Below are positions 30,770 to 42,652 of a stretch of 64,000 nucleotides of DNA, one piece after another. The position numbers were made by a program, and so were the translations under genes. Under the pieces are notes generated by a model that worked only from the letters and a program-made list of their open reading frames with translations, was not told where the DNA came from and ran no database searches. The DNA is from Mycoplasma phocoenae. Lineage in GTDB: Bacteria; Bacillota_I; Bacilli_A; Mycoplasmatales; Metamycoplasmataceae. How positions within the stretch are numbered: the first letter of the stretch is position 1; each line of letters starts with the position of its first letter. The stretch spans positions 620,001 to 684,000 of the forward strand of contig NZ_CP051481.1 of the NCBI RefSeq assembly GCF_012934855.1. The letters are read 5' to 3'.

Positions 30770-32785
30770 TTATTCTTTTGTATTATTTTGTGATTCTTTA
30801 GTAGTTGATTCAATTAAATCATCAAAATTAATATTTTCTTTTTCAAAGTTTTGTTGATCTTCGATAACTGCTTCAGGTAATTTCATATGTTTAGCTATAT
30901 ATTCAATTTCTTCTGCAACTATTGTTTCTTTAACTATTAAAGCTTCTTTGATTAATTCTAATAATTGTTTGTTTTCAACTAATATTTCTTGAGCTTTTTG
31001 TTCGGCTTCTACAATGATTTTTCTAACCGCTAAATCAATCTCTTGAGCGACCTTACTACTAAATGATGCTGTTTTAGCATAATCCCTACCTAAGAATGGA
31101 TTTGAAGAATCTTCTTCATATTTGATAGGACCAAGATCACTCATACCTCATTCAGTAACCATGCGACGTGCAATGCTTGTTGCTTTTGCTATATCGTCAC
31201 TAGCTCCTGTTGAAACATTTTCATCACCATAGATAAGTCTTTCTGCAGCACGCCCACCCATGAATGATGTGATAATTGCGATTAAGTCTTTTTTAGTTTT
31301 ATTGTATTTTTCTTCCTCTGGCATCATTAAGTTATAACCACCCGCATCTCCACGAGGAATAATAGTAATTTTTTGAACCTTGTTTCCTCCGGGCATTTTT
31401 ATACCAACTACCGCATGTCCTGCTTCATGGTATGCCACTGCAATATTTTCTTTTTCTGAAATGGTTCTAGATTTTTTAGCTGGTCCCGCCATAACACGGT
31501 CAATAGCTTCATCTATTTGTTTCAATGTAATAGCATTTGTTTTTTCACGCACACTTAATAATGATGCTTCATTGACAACGTTTTCTAATTGAGCTCCACT
31601 AAATCCGGGAGTACGTTTTGCAACGTTTGAGAATTCAACGGATTTATCTATTCTTTTACCTCTTGCGTGTAATTTTAAAATAGCTTCACGTTCTTTAATG
31701 TCAGGTAAGCCAACAGTTATTGTTCTATCGAATCTACCAGGTCTTAATAAAGCGGGATCTAAAACATCTGTTCTATTTGTTGCTGCCATTATTAAAATCC
31801 CACCGTTTTCAGTAATACCATCCATTTCGACTAATAACTGGTTAAGTGTTTGTTCACGTTCATCGTTACCACCACCTACTCCAGCACCTCTCGAACGTCC
31901 TACAGCATCTAATTCGTCTATAAATATAATTGCAGGCGCTTCTTTTCTTGCTGCTGCAAACATTTCACGAACACGTTTGGCTCCCATACCTACATATAAT
32001 TCAACAAAGTTTGATGCAGATATAAAGAAAAAGGGAACATTAGCCTCACCGGCTGTCGCTTTTGCAATTAATGTTTTACCAGTCCCGGGAGGACCTCCTA
32101 ATAAGATTCCTTTTGGAATTCTTGCTCCTGCAGCTGAGTATTTTTTAGGATTTTTTAAATAGTCAACCAGTTCCATCACTTCTTCTTTAACTTCTTCATT
32201 TCCAGCTATGTCTGAAAATCTGGTTTTTGATTCAATTTTAATAGCTTTTGAATTTCCATCTCCTGAAAATCCTGTTAGCTTGTTGTATTGTTTTTTACTG
32301 TAAATCATTGAAAATAATATTATTCCAACTAATAACAGTGTAGGAATGAAGGATAATACAACTCCTCACATGCTTTTTTTAGTACCTTCAATAACACTGA
32401 TTGCGTTAGTTGGATTTTTAGTAGCCAACAATAAATCATTGTAATTGGTTGTATATCAATGTTCTCTTTGTATAGCAGAAGCATAGTAATATGCTGTTTC
32501 TGTATGTTTGCCGTTAACATATTCCACAATAAATCTGCTTGAATGTTGATCATCTAAAAATGAAGAAATATATATAGCATCATTTGGATCTGCTTTTGAT
32601 GCTTTTACAAGTTTATTTAAGGCTAATAAACCTTTATTAACTGTATTATCTCTAGTGGTCAATCATATTGTTAAAACAATGGCAACAATAACTAAAATAA
32701 TTATCATTAAAATAATATATTTGGTTGCTTTTGAATTTCAAAACGATTGTTTTTTATTATTTTTATCTTTATTATTTTTCGACAT
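30770..32785 (-). CDS. ftsH: ATP-dependent membrane zinc protease FtsH
   Basis: A 671-residue membrane AAA+ metalloprotease for turnover of membrane and unfolded proteins. There are two transmembrane helices, at about 24-42 (YIILMIIILVIVAIVLTIW) and around 142-160. Walker A GGPPGTGKT is at 230-238, the Walker B FIDELDAVGRSRG and second-region GRFDR are present, and the zinc site is HEAGH at 453-457. The C-terminal tail is acidic and helical. It is the last gene after tilS, an arrangement like the Bacillus tilS-hpt-ftsH order without hpt. Several TGA Trp codons are needed. It ends at two successive terminators. Confidence 0.97.
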
Positions 32786-32813
32786 TTCGCCTCCTTATGA
32801 GATATTAATAAAT

Positions 32814-33710
32814 CTAATTATAAATTATTGCGTTTTTTTTGTTTGTAATATAAAGTTTATTTTTTGTTTTTATTAAATAAACATTGTTTTTTAACAAGAA
32901 CTTACTTGTTCGGTTTTTACTTTCGATAAAAATTACGATATTTTCTATTTTTTTACTACTTAGTTTTAAATTTTCAAAATGTTCAGTCAGAAATTTAAAA
33001 ACTACTCGATTTTTTATTGTTGAATCAATATTTTTCAATACATCACAATCGTAACCGTTGGATTGTCAGTTCCTGTATGTATTATTTATTTCTTCATTGA
33101 TAAAAGTAAGTTTTTGATTGGTTTTTAAAAATTTTTCAAATATTTTTTGTTTTTGCGTTGTAGTTATCTTTTTATTATTTAAACGAACTTTGTTTCGCGA
33201 ATAGTAAGGCTTATCATTACTTTCGTCAATAGCGAATTCAATATTTTCTTTATTAAGAAAATCAATAATTTCATCTTTTCAAAAATCGTATAAAAACGGT
33301 CTGTAAATATTCATATCCTTATAATTTGAATACTGAGCAATTCCATAGAAATTTGGTTTTCTTTTTGAATTTTCTTGCATTTGTGCCGTTTCTATAAAAT
33401 CATCTTTGTGATGCGCAACCAATAATTGGGTGCATTTTTCTTTATCATAAACATTTTTAAAAAAGTCATATCTTTGTTCTCTTGCTATTGTTTGAAAATT
33501 TCCCTTGTATTCAAAATTAGGATCAATTTCTAATAAATACAATGTTATATCGTATTTTTTACAAAAGTCTTTAACAATATTGACATCAATAAATGATGTG
33601 GATCTTTTGTTGTAATTCACGCAGGCCACAACAATGTTTTCATTTTTGTATTTATTTAATAAAAACATTGAATCAGGACCGCCTGAAACTGCTAATAAAT
33701 ATTTATTCAT
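32814..33710 (-). CDS. tilS: tRNA(Ile)-lysidine synthase
   Basis: A 298-residue N-type ATP pyrophosphatase that converts C34 of tRNA-Ile(CAU) to lysidine so that it reads AUA. The PP-loop SGGPDS is at residues 9-14. VAHHKDDFIETAQM at about 99-112 is the TilS signature, followed by YRPFLYDFWKDEI. The C-terminal domain is short, as expected for mycoplasmas. It overlaps pth by one base and precedes ftsH by 28 bp. Confidence 0.94.
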
Positions 33711-34264
33711 TATTTGTTCTCTGTATTGAATTGTGTAATTGCAAAACGAATATCATTGAATAAAAATGATTTAAGAAATTCGACACTTCTTTTTATCGTT
33801 TGTTCAATCACTGGTTTTTCTATACTATTGAATGTACCTAAAACGAATTTCTTAGCATCTTGTTTTGGTCTACCGATTCCAATTTTTAATCTTCTAATTT
33901 CTTTTGTACCCATTTTTTGAATTATGTCGCCCATCCCATTATGACCACCTGCTGAACCAGTGGATTTTACAACTGCCGAACCAACATTATGATCCATGTC
34001 ATCATAAACAACAATAATATCTGCAACATTAATTTTGTAAAACTGTGTAATTGATTGAACAAAATCACCGCTTAAATTCATGTATGTTAATGGTTTCGCT
34101 ATTATAAAATCATCGTTTTTAATAAATAAACCTTTGAATTTTTCTTTATATTGTGAACTCAGACCAAGATCATCAACTAATTGATCAACAACTGAAAATC
34201 CCACATTGTGTCTTGTGTTTACATATTCGCTACCTGGATTACCTAACCCAATTATTAGTTTCAT
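33710..34264 (-). CDS. pth: Peptidyl-tRNA hydrolase
   Basis: A 184-residue esterase that frees peptides from stalled peptidyl-tRNA. The family motifs are intact: GLGNPGSEYVNTRHNVGF at 5-22 with the catalytic His at about 19, KPLTYMNLSG at about 57-66, DDMDHNVG and STGSAGGHNGMGDI. It overlaps recD2 by 10 bases upstream and tilS by one base. Confidence 0.97.
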   Translation of the reverse strand: MKLIIGLGNPGSEYVNTRHNVGFSVVDQLVDDLGLSSQYKEKFKGLFIKNDDFIIAKPLTYMNLSGDFVQSITQFYKINVADIIVVYDDMDHNVGSAVVKSTGSAGGHNGMGDIIQKMGTKEIRRLKIGIGRPKQDAKKFVLGTFNSIEKPVIEQTIKRSVEFLKSFLFNDIRFAITQFNTENK

Positions 34265-36462
34265 TTTTCTCCTTTATCCATACTGTCTCATAGATATTTG
34301 ATAGATGTTGAACGTTTGGAATCGTCATCATTGTTTATACCTGTTCATAAAACGTTTTCATCACCGTATATTATTGACAATTTTTTAGCCCTTGTAATTG
34401 CTGTGTAAATTAATTTTTTTGATAATAGCTGCTTTGCTTCTGAAAACAACACAGTCAATACAATATCCGATTCTGAGCCCTGATATTTGTGTACTGACGT
34501 ACAATAAGCTAACATCGTTTTTCTTGTAAATTCCGATAACGTGTAATTAACTGTTTTTTCCCCATCATATAAAACAGTGATTGAATTAATTTTTCCAGAT
34601 GTACCATTTTCTAAACCAATTCTTTGCACATATCCTATTTCACCGTTGAATATATCTTTTTTAACGTCGTTTTCAGTATGCATAACTTTATCATTTATAT
34701 AAACTTTACGTTCTTCATTAATTTCATAACCAATAGAGTTTTCGCGACTTACTCATTCATTCTGCAATAAGACATTTAAATTGTTAATTCCTGTCGGATA
34801 ATGATACATTGGTGATAAAACTGCAATTTGTTCTTTGGTGTAACCTGAATCAGCTAATTCTTTAACTTTATTTAAAATATCAATTGCAAATTCTTCTTTT
34901 GACTCAGGAACATTTTTGAATTGTGATGACTCATGTGTAAATTCAGGCATTTGCATTTCATTAATCATACGAGCATCATCAATTATTCCCTGACTTTCGT
35001 TTTGACGATAATTTTTTTCTAAAAATATTGTTTTAAAAATATTGTTTTCGATAAAGTCATTCAATAAATATCCTGGCCCAATAGCTGGTAATTGATCTTT
35101 GTCCCCTACTAAAATAATTTTTTGTAAGGTGGATGAACTAATTCTTGATAATAATGTCGCAAATAATGGAGTGGGTACCATAGAAAACTCATCAATTATC
35201 AATACTTTAACTTTCAATGATTCTTCTTTGATTCCTATCTCACCAGTCTCAGTATCATATCTTAATAACGAGTGAATAGTTGACGCATTAACTAATGAGT
35301 TTTTATTTAAATTAATTGTTGCTCTTCCCGTGGGTGTAACAACAACAATATCATCTTCGTAATAATCTTTTCTTAACAATTTAATAATTTCATTTGTTAC
35401 TAAGGTTTTACCTGTACCAGGGGCTCCTGTAATTATAGTCAATGGTTTAGATAATGACTGTTCCACTGCGTATTTTTGCACTGGATCCAATAAATCATTT
35501 TTAACAATACGTGGTGTTGTTATTTTTTTATTTTCAACAGTTTTTATTTTTGACATTATCAATATTTCGTAATTGAACATTTTAGTCGTTGTGATTAAAG
35601 CGGGCTTTTGAATTTTAATAATTTTTAATTCATTCATGTTTCTTAAACAAGTTTTGAAATATAAATCACCATCTTTAAACATATTAGGTTTTTTAGCCAT
35701 TAACACGGTTTTTAATGTATTGATTAAACATCTTGTGTTACCACTACTGTTTAAGTGCTCGTCCAGTATTGAATAAATAAGTGCTTGGTCCGCTTCTTGA
35801 GTATTTACTTTATCGACGGCTTTATGTGAAGCAATTTTTAATATATCTGTATATGTGATGTTTTCCAATACATAAAACAGTGATCAAGGTTCATGCATAT
35901 ATTTTTCAAAAAATGTTTCAGCGCTACAAAATGAAATAACTTTTTTAAAAAAATATTCACTTAAATTACATTCAAATAAGAACAATTTTAACCTTTGTTT
36001 TTCTTGATCTTCAATTAAATCAAGTAATAATAAATTATAAACATCTTCCTTTATATTCAAATCTTCATTGGTAATTTGTTTTGATTTTATCTTTTCTAAG
36101 ATATCTGCACCATGTTGATCCAATAACTTTTGAACTGTTTTTTCACCCAATCCCTTGTATCTGGTTGATGATAAAAATTTAATAATGTGCGAATAATCAA
36201 TGTCGTTTGATTCTTCCATCGATTTTATGATATATGTTGATTTGTATTTTGAATTTTTAATAGGTAGTAATTCCAATACATACATTTGAGTAAAATCAAA
36301 GTTAATATATTCAGTTCTTAGTGTAATTGTTTTATATCTCGACATTTCAAAATCATCATCTTTTTCCTTTACTTCCACCACCCTGAATGAGTTTAAACGA
36401 AAGCTACCGTCATTAGAGACAAATATCTGTTTATCGAATTTTCCTTTTACTATGTTTGCCAT
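34255..36462 (-). CDS. recD2: RecD2-type DNA helicase (SF1B)
   Basis: A 735-residue protein read through several TGA Trp codons. The N-terminal OB-like and helix-hairpin-helix region contains YKGLGEKTVQKLLDQHG near 105-121, the mark of RecD2 rather than RecD. The helicase core has Walker A GAPGTGKT at about 346-353, LIIDEFSMV for motif II, VGDKDQLPAIGPG for motif III, and AYCTSVHKYQGSE with YTAITRAKK for motifs V/VI. It probably unwinds DNA 5'-3' in repair independently of RecBC. Its end overlaps pth. Confidence 0.92.
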
Positions 36463-36633
36463 ACTTACAATTGTAACGCAAAACTTTAATTTAAAAACCG
36501 ATCTATCAAATTGTTAACAAGGCTAAAAAATAATTTTTAATGTAATTAAATTTTTTTTACTTATATATATCAAAGACAAAAAAATAATATTAAATCGTTT
36601 TGATTAATTTAGAAATTTAAGAGTCAATAATAT

Positions 36634-36639
36634 TATAAT
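36634..36639 (+). promoter_or_regulatory. Candidate -10 box for serS
   Basis: A perfect TATAAT lies 37 bases before the serS start codon; no convincing -35 is present, which is common in mycoplasma promoters. Confidence 0.5.
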
Positions 36640-36675
36640 AATGTACAGCAAACTAAAAAAGATGAAGGAGTATAT

Positions 36676-37947
36676 ATGCTAGATTTAAAATGATTGATAG
36701 AAAACGAAAAAATAGCGATTAAAGGTTTACAAAAACGTAAATTTAACACAAAAAAAGTAACAGAATTAGTTAAACTAGTTAAAACAAGAAATGAATTCAA
36801 TCATTCAGTAGAACAATTGCAATTCAAAAGAAATGAATTGAGTCAACAAATCGGAATTCACAAGAGAAACAAGAATGAGGAACTGGCTGCCAAATGTATG
36901 AATGAAGTAGCAAATGTAAAAGAAGAAATTGAATCGAAAATTATTTTATTAAACGATTTAAATAAGAAAGTTGATACATTAGCATTGCAAATTCCCAACA
37001 TTCCAGATGCATCAGTGCCAGTAGGTAAAGATGAGGATGATAATGTCGTTATTAATGAGTATCCAAATTTAGGACGTGGGCTTGTTAAAGGTGTTAAAGC
37101 ACATTACGATATTGCTAAAGATTTAGACATTATTGATTTTGAAAGATCAGTGAAATTAGCTGAATCACGTTTTGTTTTATATAAAAAAGATGGAGCAAAA
37201 TTAGTAAGAGCTTTAGCATCATTTATGTTGGACGTGCATACACAAAATGGATATGAAGAATTTATGCCAGCGCACTTAGTGAATTCAAAAATGTTATATG
37301 GTACAGGTCAATTACCTAAATTTAAAAAAGATTTATATAAATTGCAAGGTGAAGACCTTTGATTGATTCCTACTGCGGAAGTACCAGTAACAAACATTTA
37401 CAACAATGAAATTATCGATTTAAAAGAAACTAAAAAATTTGTGGCATACACAAAATGTTTTCGTTCAGAAGCCGGTAGTGGTGGTAAAGACACCCGTGGT
37501 TTAATTCGCCAACATGAATTCCATAAAGTTGAGTTAGTGAAATTATCAAATCACAAAAATGTACAACAAGATTTCATTGATACTGTTGAAGATGCTAAAA
37601 GTATTTTAAAATTATTGGAAATCCCATTTAGAGAATTATTACTATGTTCAGGAGATATAGGGTTCAGTAGTGCTAAAACTATTGATTTAGAATTATGAGT
37701 ACCAAGCGAGCAAAAATATCGTGAAGTATCATCCATCTCAATTTTTAATGACTTCCAAGCTAGAAGAGCTATGATTCGTTATCGTGATGAAGACGGTAAA
37801 AGCCGTTATGCAAACACTATTAACGGTAGTGGAGTCGCTATTGATCGTATAGTAGCTGCAATATTAGAAAATTACCAAAATCCAGATGGAAGTATTTCAA
37901 TACCATCGAGACTAATACCTTATTTCGGAAAAGACATTATTAAATAA
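36676..37947 (+). CDS. serS: Seryl-tRNA synthetase
   Basis: A 423-residue class II synthetase. The N-terminal coiled-coil arm (residues ~10-110) is followed by the catalytic core, with motif 2 [25 protein letters not shown] and motif 3 NGSGVAIDR near 385-393. AAGGAG is 7 bases upstream of the ATG. Three TGA Trp codons occur, including the sixth codon. The stop overlaps rmuC by one base. Confidence 0.96.
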
Positions 37948-39329
37948 TGCAAATAGCCATTTTATCAATATTGATAATCATTTTACTTACTCAAAGCATT
38001 GTTTGCTTAGTTTTATTTAAAATTCTTAAGAAAAATAATCAACACAATTACAATACTGATTTGACTGAAATTAACAATAAAATTAACGAAACATTCAGTC
38101 AAAATAAAATTCAACAAGAGACAATTGATAAGTTGATTCAAGCAAATTCAAGTAGAAATGATGCACTGCGAGAAGAAATTGAAAAAAAATTCAAAAATGA
38201 GTCAATATATTTGAATAACAATGTCCAAGAGTTAAAAAACAGTATCAATGTCTTTAATAAAACACAAAACGAAACTCAAATTAAAACATATAACGATCTA
38301 AATATGAATTTAAATAAAAAATGAGTAGAGCAAATTTCATTACTAAGTGAAGCCAACAATAAAAATAATGAAAATTTAAATGCTTTATCTAAAATGATTC
38401 AAAAAGAACTTAATGAATCTATTGATAAGATTCACAATAAAGTACAACAAAAAATGGAAGAAATTAACCAAAAATTCAGTGAAAAATTGGACAAGGATTT
38501 AAACGATCGCTTGAATCATCATTTCGATAGATTAAATAAAGATATGAGTAATTTATCTGATGGCATGATTAAATTTCAAACCATTCAAAAATCAGTTACA
38601 GAGTTAAATACATTATTCAGCAACTCAAAAAATTATGGTACTTTTGGTGAAACACATTTAAAAAATATTATCACAGATATAATGCCGATTGATTTATTTA
38701 AAGAACAATGCAAACTTGATCCAAACAAAGATTATATTGTTGATTTTGCTGTAAAATATCCAACTAAAAATGGTTCAACAATATGACTACCTATCGATTC
38801 AAAATTTAGTGCCGCCAAATACAAAACTTTTTTAGAAGATAAAAATGCATTTAACAAAAAAGAATTATTAAATGCAATTGAAAAACAAGCGAAAGAAATT
38901 AGTGAAAAATATATTATTGCCGATGTAACCACTGATTATGCGCTTATGTATATTCCAAGTGAATCACTACATGCTTTAATTCGTGATGAACCTGAATTTG
39001 TGTCTAAATTATGAAATAAATTCAAAGTTATACCAGCAGGGCCTTCAATCATTTATGTAATGTTAAAAAATACAGCTTTCATGATGCAACAAGTTGACAT
39101 GAATAAAAATGTAAAAAATGTTATTGAATCATTACACGGTATTCAAAAAACTTATGGATACTTAATGACTAATATTGAAAACGCTGCAAAATCGGCAGAA
39201 AAAGCAAGTGAAAGTATTCAAAAAGCTAAAAAAAATGCTTCGACTGTTTCAAACAAATTGCAATCTTTTAGCAAAACAAACAAACTAGAAAACAATGACG
39301 AAACACCGAACGAACTAATAATGGAATAA
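37947..39329 (+). CDS. rmuC: RmuC-family DNA recombination protein
   Basis: A 460-residue protein with an N-terminal transmembrane helix (residues 3-24), a long coiled-coil region to ~residue 215, and then the RmuC nuclease-like domain: YGTFGETHLKNII, IVDFAVKYP, WLPIDSKFSAAKY, YALMYIPSES. RmuC limits DNA rearrangements by an unknown mechanism and resembles PD-(D/E)XK nucleases; the D of VDF and the DSK motif are kept. It is coupled to serS and ends at a terminator shared with folD. Confidence 0.88.
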
Positions 39330-39353
39330 AAAAACAGGTAACCCTGTTTTTTT
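39328..39353. terminator. Convergent terminator between rmuC and folD
   Basis: AAAACAGG (39331-39338) and CCTGTTTT (39343-39350) with loop TAAC, flanked by A and T runs, so it works for both converging genes. Confidence 0.88.
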
Positions 39354-40224
39354 ACATGTTTTTTAAAATTGGCGCGAATATGTTTGAATATTCAGGATGA
39401 GCGATGGTATATGCTTTAATTAAATTCAATACAAGACAAACTACAGTCATGGGCCCAACACCACCTGGAACAGGAGTTATAGCTAAACACTTGTCTTTAA
39501 TGTCATCAAAATCACAATCACCAGTAATTTTATTATTTTTATCCCGGTGAATGCCCACGTCGATCACTATTGCATCCTGTTTCACATCTTTGTTTTTAAT
39601 TAAATGTTTGACTCCGGTAGCTACAATTAAAATATCGTGTTGAGCTAAATTTGACGTATCTGAATGTTTATTATATGAAATAACATTTTTATTTAATCTA
39701 ATCAACTCGTTTTTAATAGGAGCTCCAACGACGTTTGACTCTCCTACAATGCCGATATTAGTATTAATTAAATCTGCTCCAAAATGTTTTAGCATAAAAA
39801 TTACAGCTAAAGCAGTTGCCGGCAGATAAAGAGATGTGCCTTCTTTACATTTATTCACGTTTTCAGTATTTAAGCCATCAATATCTTTATTTGTTTCAAT
39901 AGTGTCTAAAATTTTTTGAGTATTGAAGCCTATTGGCAAAGGCAATTGAATAATAAGACCATCATATTGGTCTTGAACTTTTTTAATTTGATCTATTACA
40001 TATTTTTCTGAATCAAATTCTGAAAAACGTATACATTCAGCTTCAAAACCTAAATCGTGAGCCAATTTTAGTTTATGCTTAATGTATATATTTGATTCTT
40101 CATTATTACCCACTTGCACAATACCTAATCTAGGCAATGAAATTAATTCGTTATCATTGATTATTTGTTGAATATTTTTTTTAATTTCATTACTTATTAT
40201 TTTACCGTCAAGTAATTTATACAT
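39352..40224 (-). CDS. folD: Bifunctional methylenetetrahydrofolate dehydrogenase/cyclohydrolase
   Basis: A 290-residue cytosolic enzyme that interconverts 5,10-methylene-THF and 10-formyl-THF. The start MYKLLDGKIISNEI is the family N-terminus. YIKHKLKLAHDLG holds the catalytic tyrosine/lysine pair, QLPLP and GLN follow, and VGESNVVGAPIKNELI with PVPGGVGPMTVV are the signatures. A longer frame exists upstream, but it runs through the DUF2188-like gene. The ATG at 40224 lies one base after that gene's stop and gives the normal length. Confidence 0.95.
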   Translation of the reverse strand: MYKLLDGKIISNEIKKNIQQIINDNELISLPRLGIVQVGNNEESNIYIKHKLKLAHDLGFEAECIRFSEFDSEKYVIDQIKKVQDQYDGLIIQLPLPIGFNTQKILDTIETNKDIDGLNTENVNKCKEGTSLYLPATALAVIFMLKHFGADLINTNIGIVGESNVVGAPIKNELIRLNKNVISYNKHSDTSNLAQHDILIVATGVKHLIKNKDVKQDAIVIDVGIHRDKNNKITGDCDFDDIKDKCLAITPVPGGVGPMTVVCLVLNLIKAYTIAHPEYSNIFAPILKNM

Positions 40225-40225
40225 A

Positions 40226-40435
40226 TTAATGTTTTCTAAAAGATCCGTCTTTAGACTGTAATAAAATTGATTCACAATTTTTTATATTTTTAGCATATTC
40301 TAAAGCTTCTTTTTGAGTTCTTGTGTGTTTTAGGATTTTACCACCTTTAACTTTAACACCTCAACCCGGGTTACCTAAAACGTCTTTGTGGTTAACTACA
40401 TAATATGTTGTAGATACTTTTTTTTCTTCAGCCAT
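40226..40435 (-). CDS. Small DUF2188-like protein
   Basis: A 69-residue protein read through one TGA Trp codon; its short length hides it from simple ORF scans. The sequence (TTYYVVNHKDVLGNPGWGVKVKG, then HTRTQKEALEYAKNI) matches the DUF2188 pattern: a beta hairpin with W.V, then a helix that begins after a T.. motif. AAGGAG lies 7 bases before the ATG. It directly precedes folD and is probably co-transcribed. The function of the family is unknown. Confidence 0.75.
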
Positions 40436-40599
40436 TTCAAACTCCTTAATTTATTAACTATTTATACATTATACTAAAAGTAACTAAAATTACTAAAAGA
40501 AGTTTTTTTAAAAATGAAAAACAAGATAAAAATAAAACAATTTAAAAAAATGTTTGCATATGAGTAAAAAATTAAATTTTATAAATACCCATAGATAAT

Positions 40600-41533
40600 T
40601 TATTTCAGTAGATTTGTTTTTTTAATTTTCGTAATTAGTTTTTGTTCATAGTCATTATTGTGTTTTATTATATGAATGTTATGTTTGTTTTTATTTATTC
40701 AATCAAAAGGATTTTTACGAAGTTTGAATAAATGTTTTTCAAAACTATTATAGCTATTGAATCCGTGCAATTTTAAATATTCACATACAGTAATTAATTT
40801 TTCATGTTCTATGCTTAGCGATTTTATTTTAAAATTTTGAGGATTGTTCAATAATTGAATAAGTTCTATATCATAGTTTAAAACATCTGAAAAAATTCAT
40901 AAAAATGTATGTTGACGATATTCAAAAATACAAACAATGCCCGCGATTTTATTTAATGAATTTAATGATATTTCACATTGATCAATTGACTTTATAGCAA
41001 TATTTGCTATATTTTGAATCAAATTTGAGAATCATGTTTGATCAGTATTTATAAACTTTTGTTTGTTAGTTGTATTTAAATTGAACGATAATATAAATTC
41101 GCATAAGTTATTGTAATTTAAGGTTTTTATATATTTATGAAATTGAATTACTTCTTTAACAGCTTGCTGATTATTTTTGGATATATTTACATTAGAATTT
41201 TTATAAACTTTTCCAATATTTTTTCGTTGATAAACGAAAGCATTGACTGTTTTATTTCTTTTTGTTAGTACTTTCACTTTTATTTTTTTTATACAAAGGA
41301 GTCGATTCTCATAAATCAGCAAAAAACAATTGTTTTTTTGTTAATTTCAATAAATACCCTTCTATCAATCCATTTTTATCTTCAATAATGTTTAAATAAT
41401 TCAAATCATCATTAATAATAGAATATCCTTGCAACGTTGCTTTTTGAGTATTGATTTTTTTATTAAAAATGTGTTTTTGAAAAAACTCGTCTTTAAGAGT
41501 TCCGTAAACAAATAAATTTTTTTTAAAGTTCAT
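40600..41533 (-). pseudogene. Gamma-glutamylcyclotransferase-like gene with a poly-A frameshift and a long C-terminal extension
   Basis: The first frame (41533 down to 41252) encodes 93 residues beginning FVYGTLKDEFFQKHIF, then LQGYSII and IEGYLLKL, the AIG2/GGACT fold. It derails at a run of eight A (- strand, about 41282-41291). If one A were removed, the chain would continue PLYKKIKVKVLTKRN KTVNAFVYQ, which restores the expected last strand of the fold. The second frame then runs to TAA 40600. About 200 further residues are rich in N, I and K, with no recognised motif. It could be a real pseudogene, slippage-dependent expression or phase variation, or a sequencing error. The catalytic Glu of GGACT proteins may be one of the E residues near IIED. 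Confidence 0.65.
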
Positions 41534-41593
41534 AAATAATATTATATTTAATATTCAGATAACGGATAATAAATAATTATTATTATTTACCAG

Positions 41594-41599
41594 TATAAT
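41594..41599 (+). promoter_or_regulatory. Candidate -10 box for rpe-tsaE-tsaB-tsaD
   Basis: TATAAT, 24 bases before the rpe start codon, in the divergent gap with the cyclotransferase-like gene. Confidence 0.45.
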
Positions 41600-41622
41600 A
41601 TTAATATTTTAAAAGGAGTAAA

Positions 41623-42273
41623 ATGAAAACAATAAGTCCATCAATATTAGATGTTAATAATACAAAATACACTGAATATGTTAATCAATTAATTGAATGA
41701 GGAGTAACAAATGTTCATTATGATGTAATGGATGGTAAATTCGTCCCAAATACAGCTTTGAGTTTCGACACAATTAAATCAATATACGAAAACACAAAAT
41801 CTCACACCATGGATATTCATTTAATGGTTGAAAATGTTGAAGAAAATATAAATAAATTTAGCGCTTTTTCAGATATTATTACATTCCATTTTGAAGCAGT
41901 GAATAAAAAAGAATTAGAAAATATTATTCAAAATTATTCAAAAGATGTAAAACTTGGCATAGCCATAAATCCGGATACTGATATTAACAATATATTGCAA
42001 TATATTAAACATTTTGAACTAGTTTTAGTTATGAGTGTTTTCCCAGGTAAGGGTGGGCAAAGTTTTATTGAAAATACTCTAAACAAAACTAAGGAAATAC
42101 AACAATACATTATTGAAAATAACTTAAACACAATAATTCAAATGGATGGTGGAATTAATGATAAAACTATTCAAAAAACATTTGAAAATGGTACAAACTT
42201 AGCAGTAGTGGGTTCTTATTTGGTTAAAAATTTTTCAAAAAATACAATAGAGGATTTATTGAAAAATGCGTAA
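41623..42273 (+). CDS. rpe: Ribulose-phosphate 3-epimerase
   Basis: A 216-residue TIM-barrel enzyme of the pentose phosphate pathway. ISPSILDVN at the start, VHYDVMDGKFVPN at about 31-43 (metal-binding His/Asp), DIHLMVEN near 63-70, MSVFPGKGGQSF and MDGGIN are all present. AAGGAG is at a good distance. It overlaps tsaE by 8 bases and leads the t6A gene set. Confidence 0.95.
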
Positions 42274-42652
42274 ATTATTTACAATAAACAAAAAAGAAGA
42301 ATTAAGTATTATTGCTAAATATTTATTGTCATTTGAAAATATCGAAGCAATTTTATTGAATGGGGAAATGGGCAGCGGTAAAACAACTTTGACGACATAT
42401 TTAGCAAAAGAAATGGGAATTCAGCAAACCATTATCAGCCCAACATTTAATGGTATGTTAATATATCCGAATTTAGTACACATAGATGCATACAAATTAC
42501 GCGGGGACTTGGAAGCTTTTGAAGATTATTTTGAAGATTCAATCGTTGTGATTGAATGACCTGAAAAAATTAATCATTCTTTTAAACATTACATAAATGT
42601 GAATATAGTTATGAAAGACAACAATAGAATATTTGAAATAGAGGTTATTTAA
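42266..42652 (+). CDS. tsaE: tRNA threonylcarbamoyladenosine biosynthesis ATPase TsaE
   Basis: A 128-residue P-loop ATPase that activates the TsaB-TsaD complex in t6A37 synthesis. Walker A GEMGSGKTT is at 33-41, SPTF is at about 57-60, and HIDAYKLRG with IEWPEK form the second conserved block. A TGA Trp lies in the last motif (IEWPE), which confirms code 4. It is coupled to tsaB by a one-base overlap. Confidence 0.95.

Noticed and set aside
31380-32162. Long open frames antisense to ftsH
   Set aside because: They are composition shadows of a well-supported gene with intact AAA+ and zinc motifs.
40225-40275. A longer folD starting at 40275
   Set aside because: The extra 17 codons lie inside the DUF2188-like gene in another frame; the ATG at 40224 lies one base after that gene's stop and gives the standard length.
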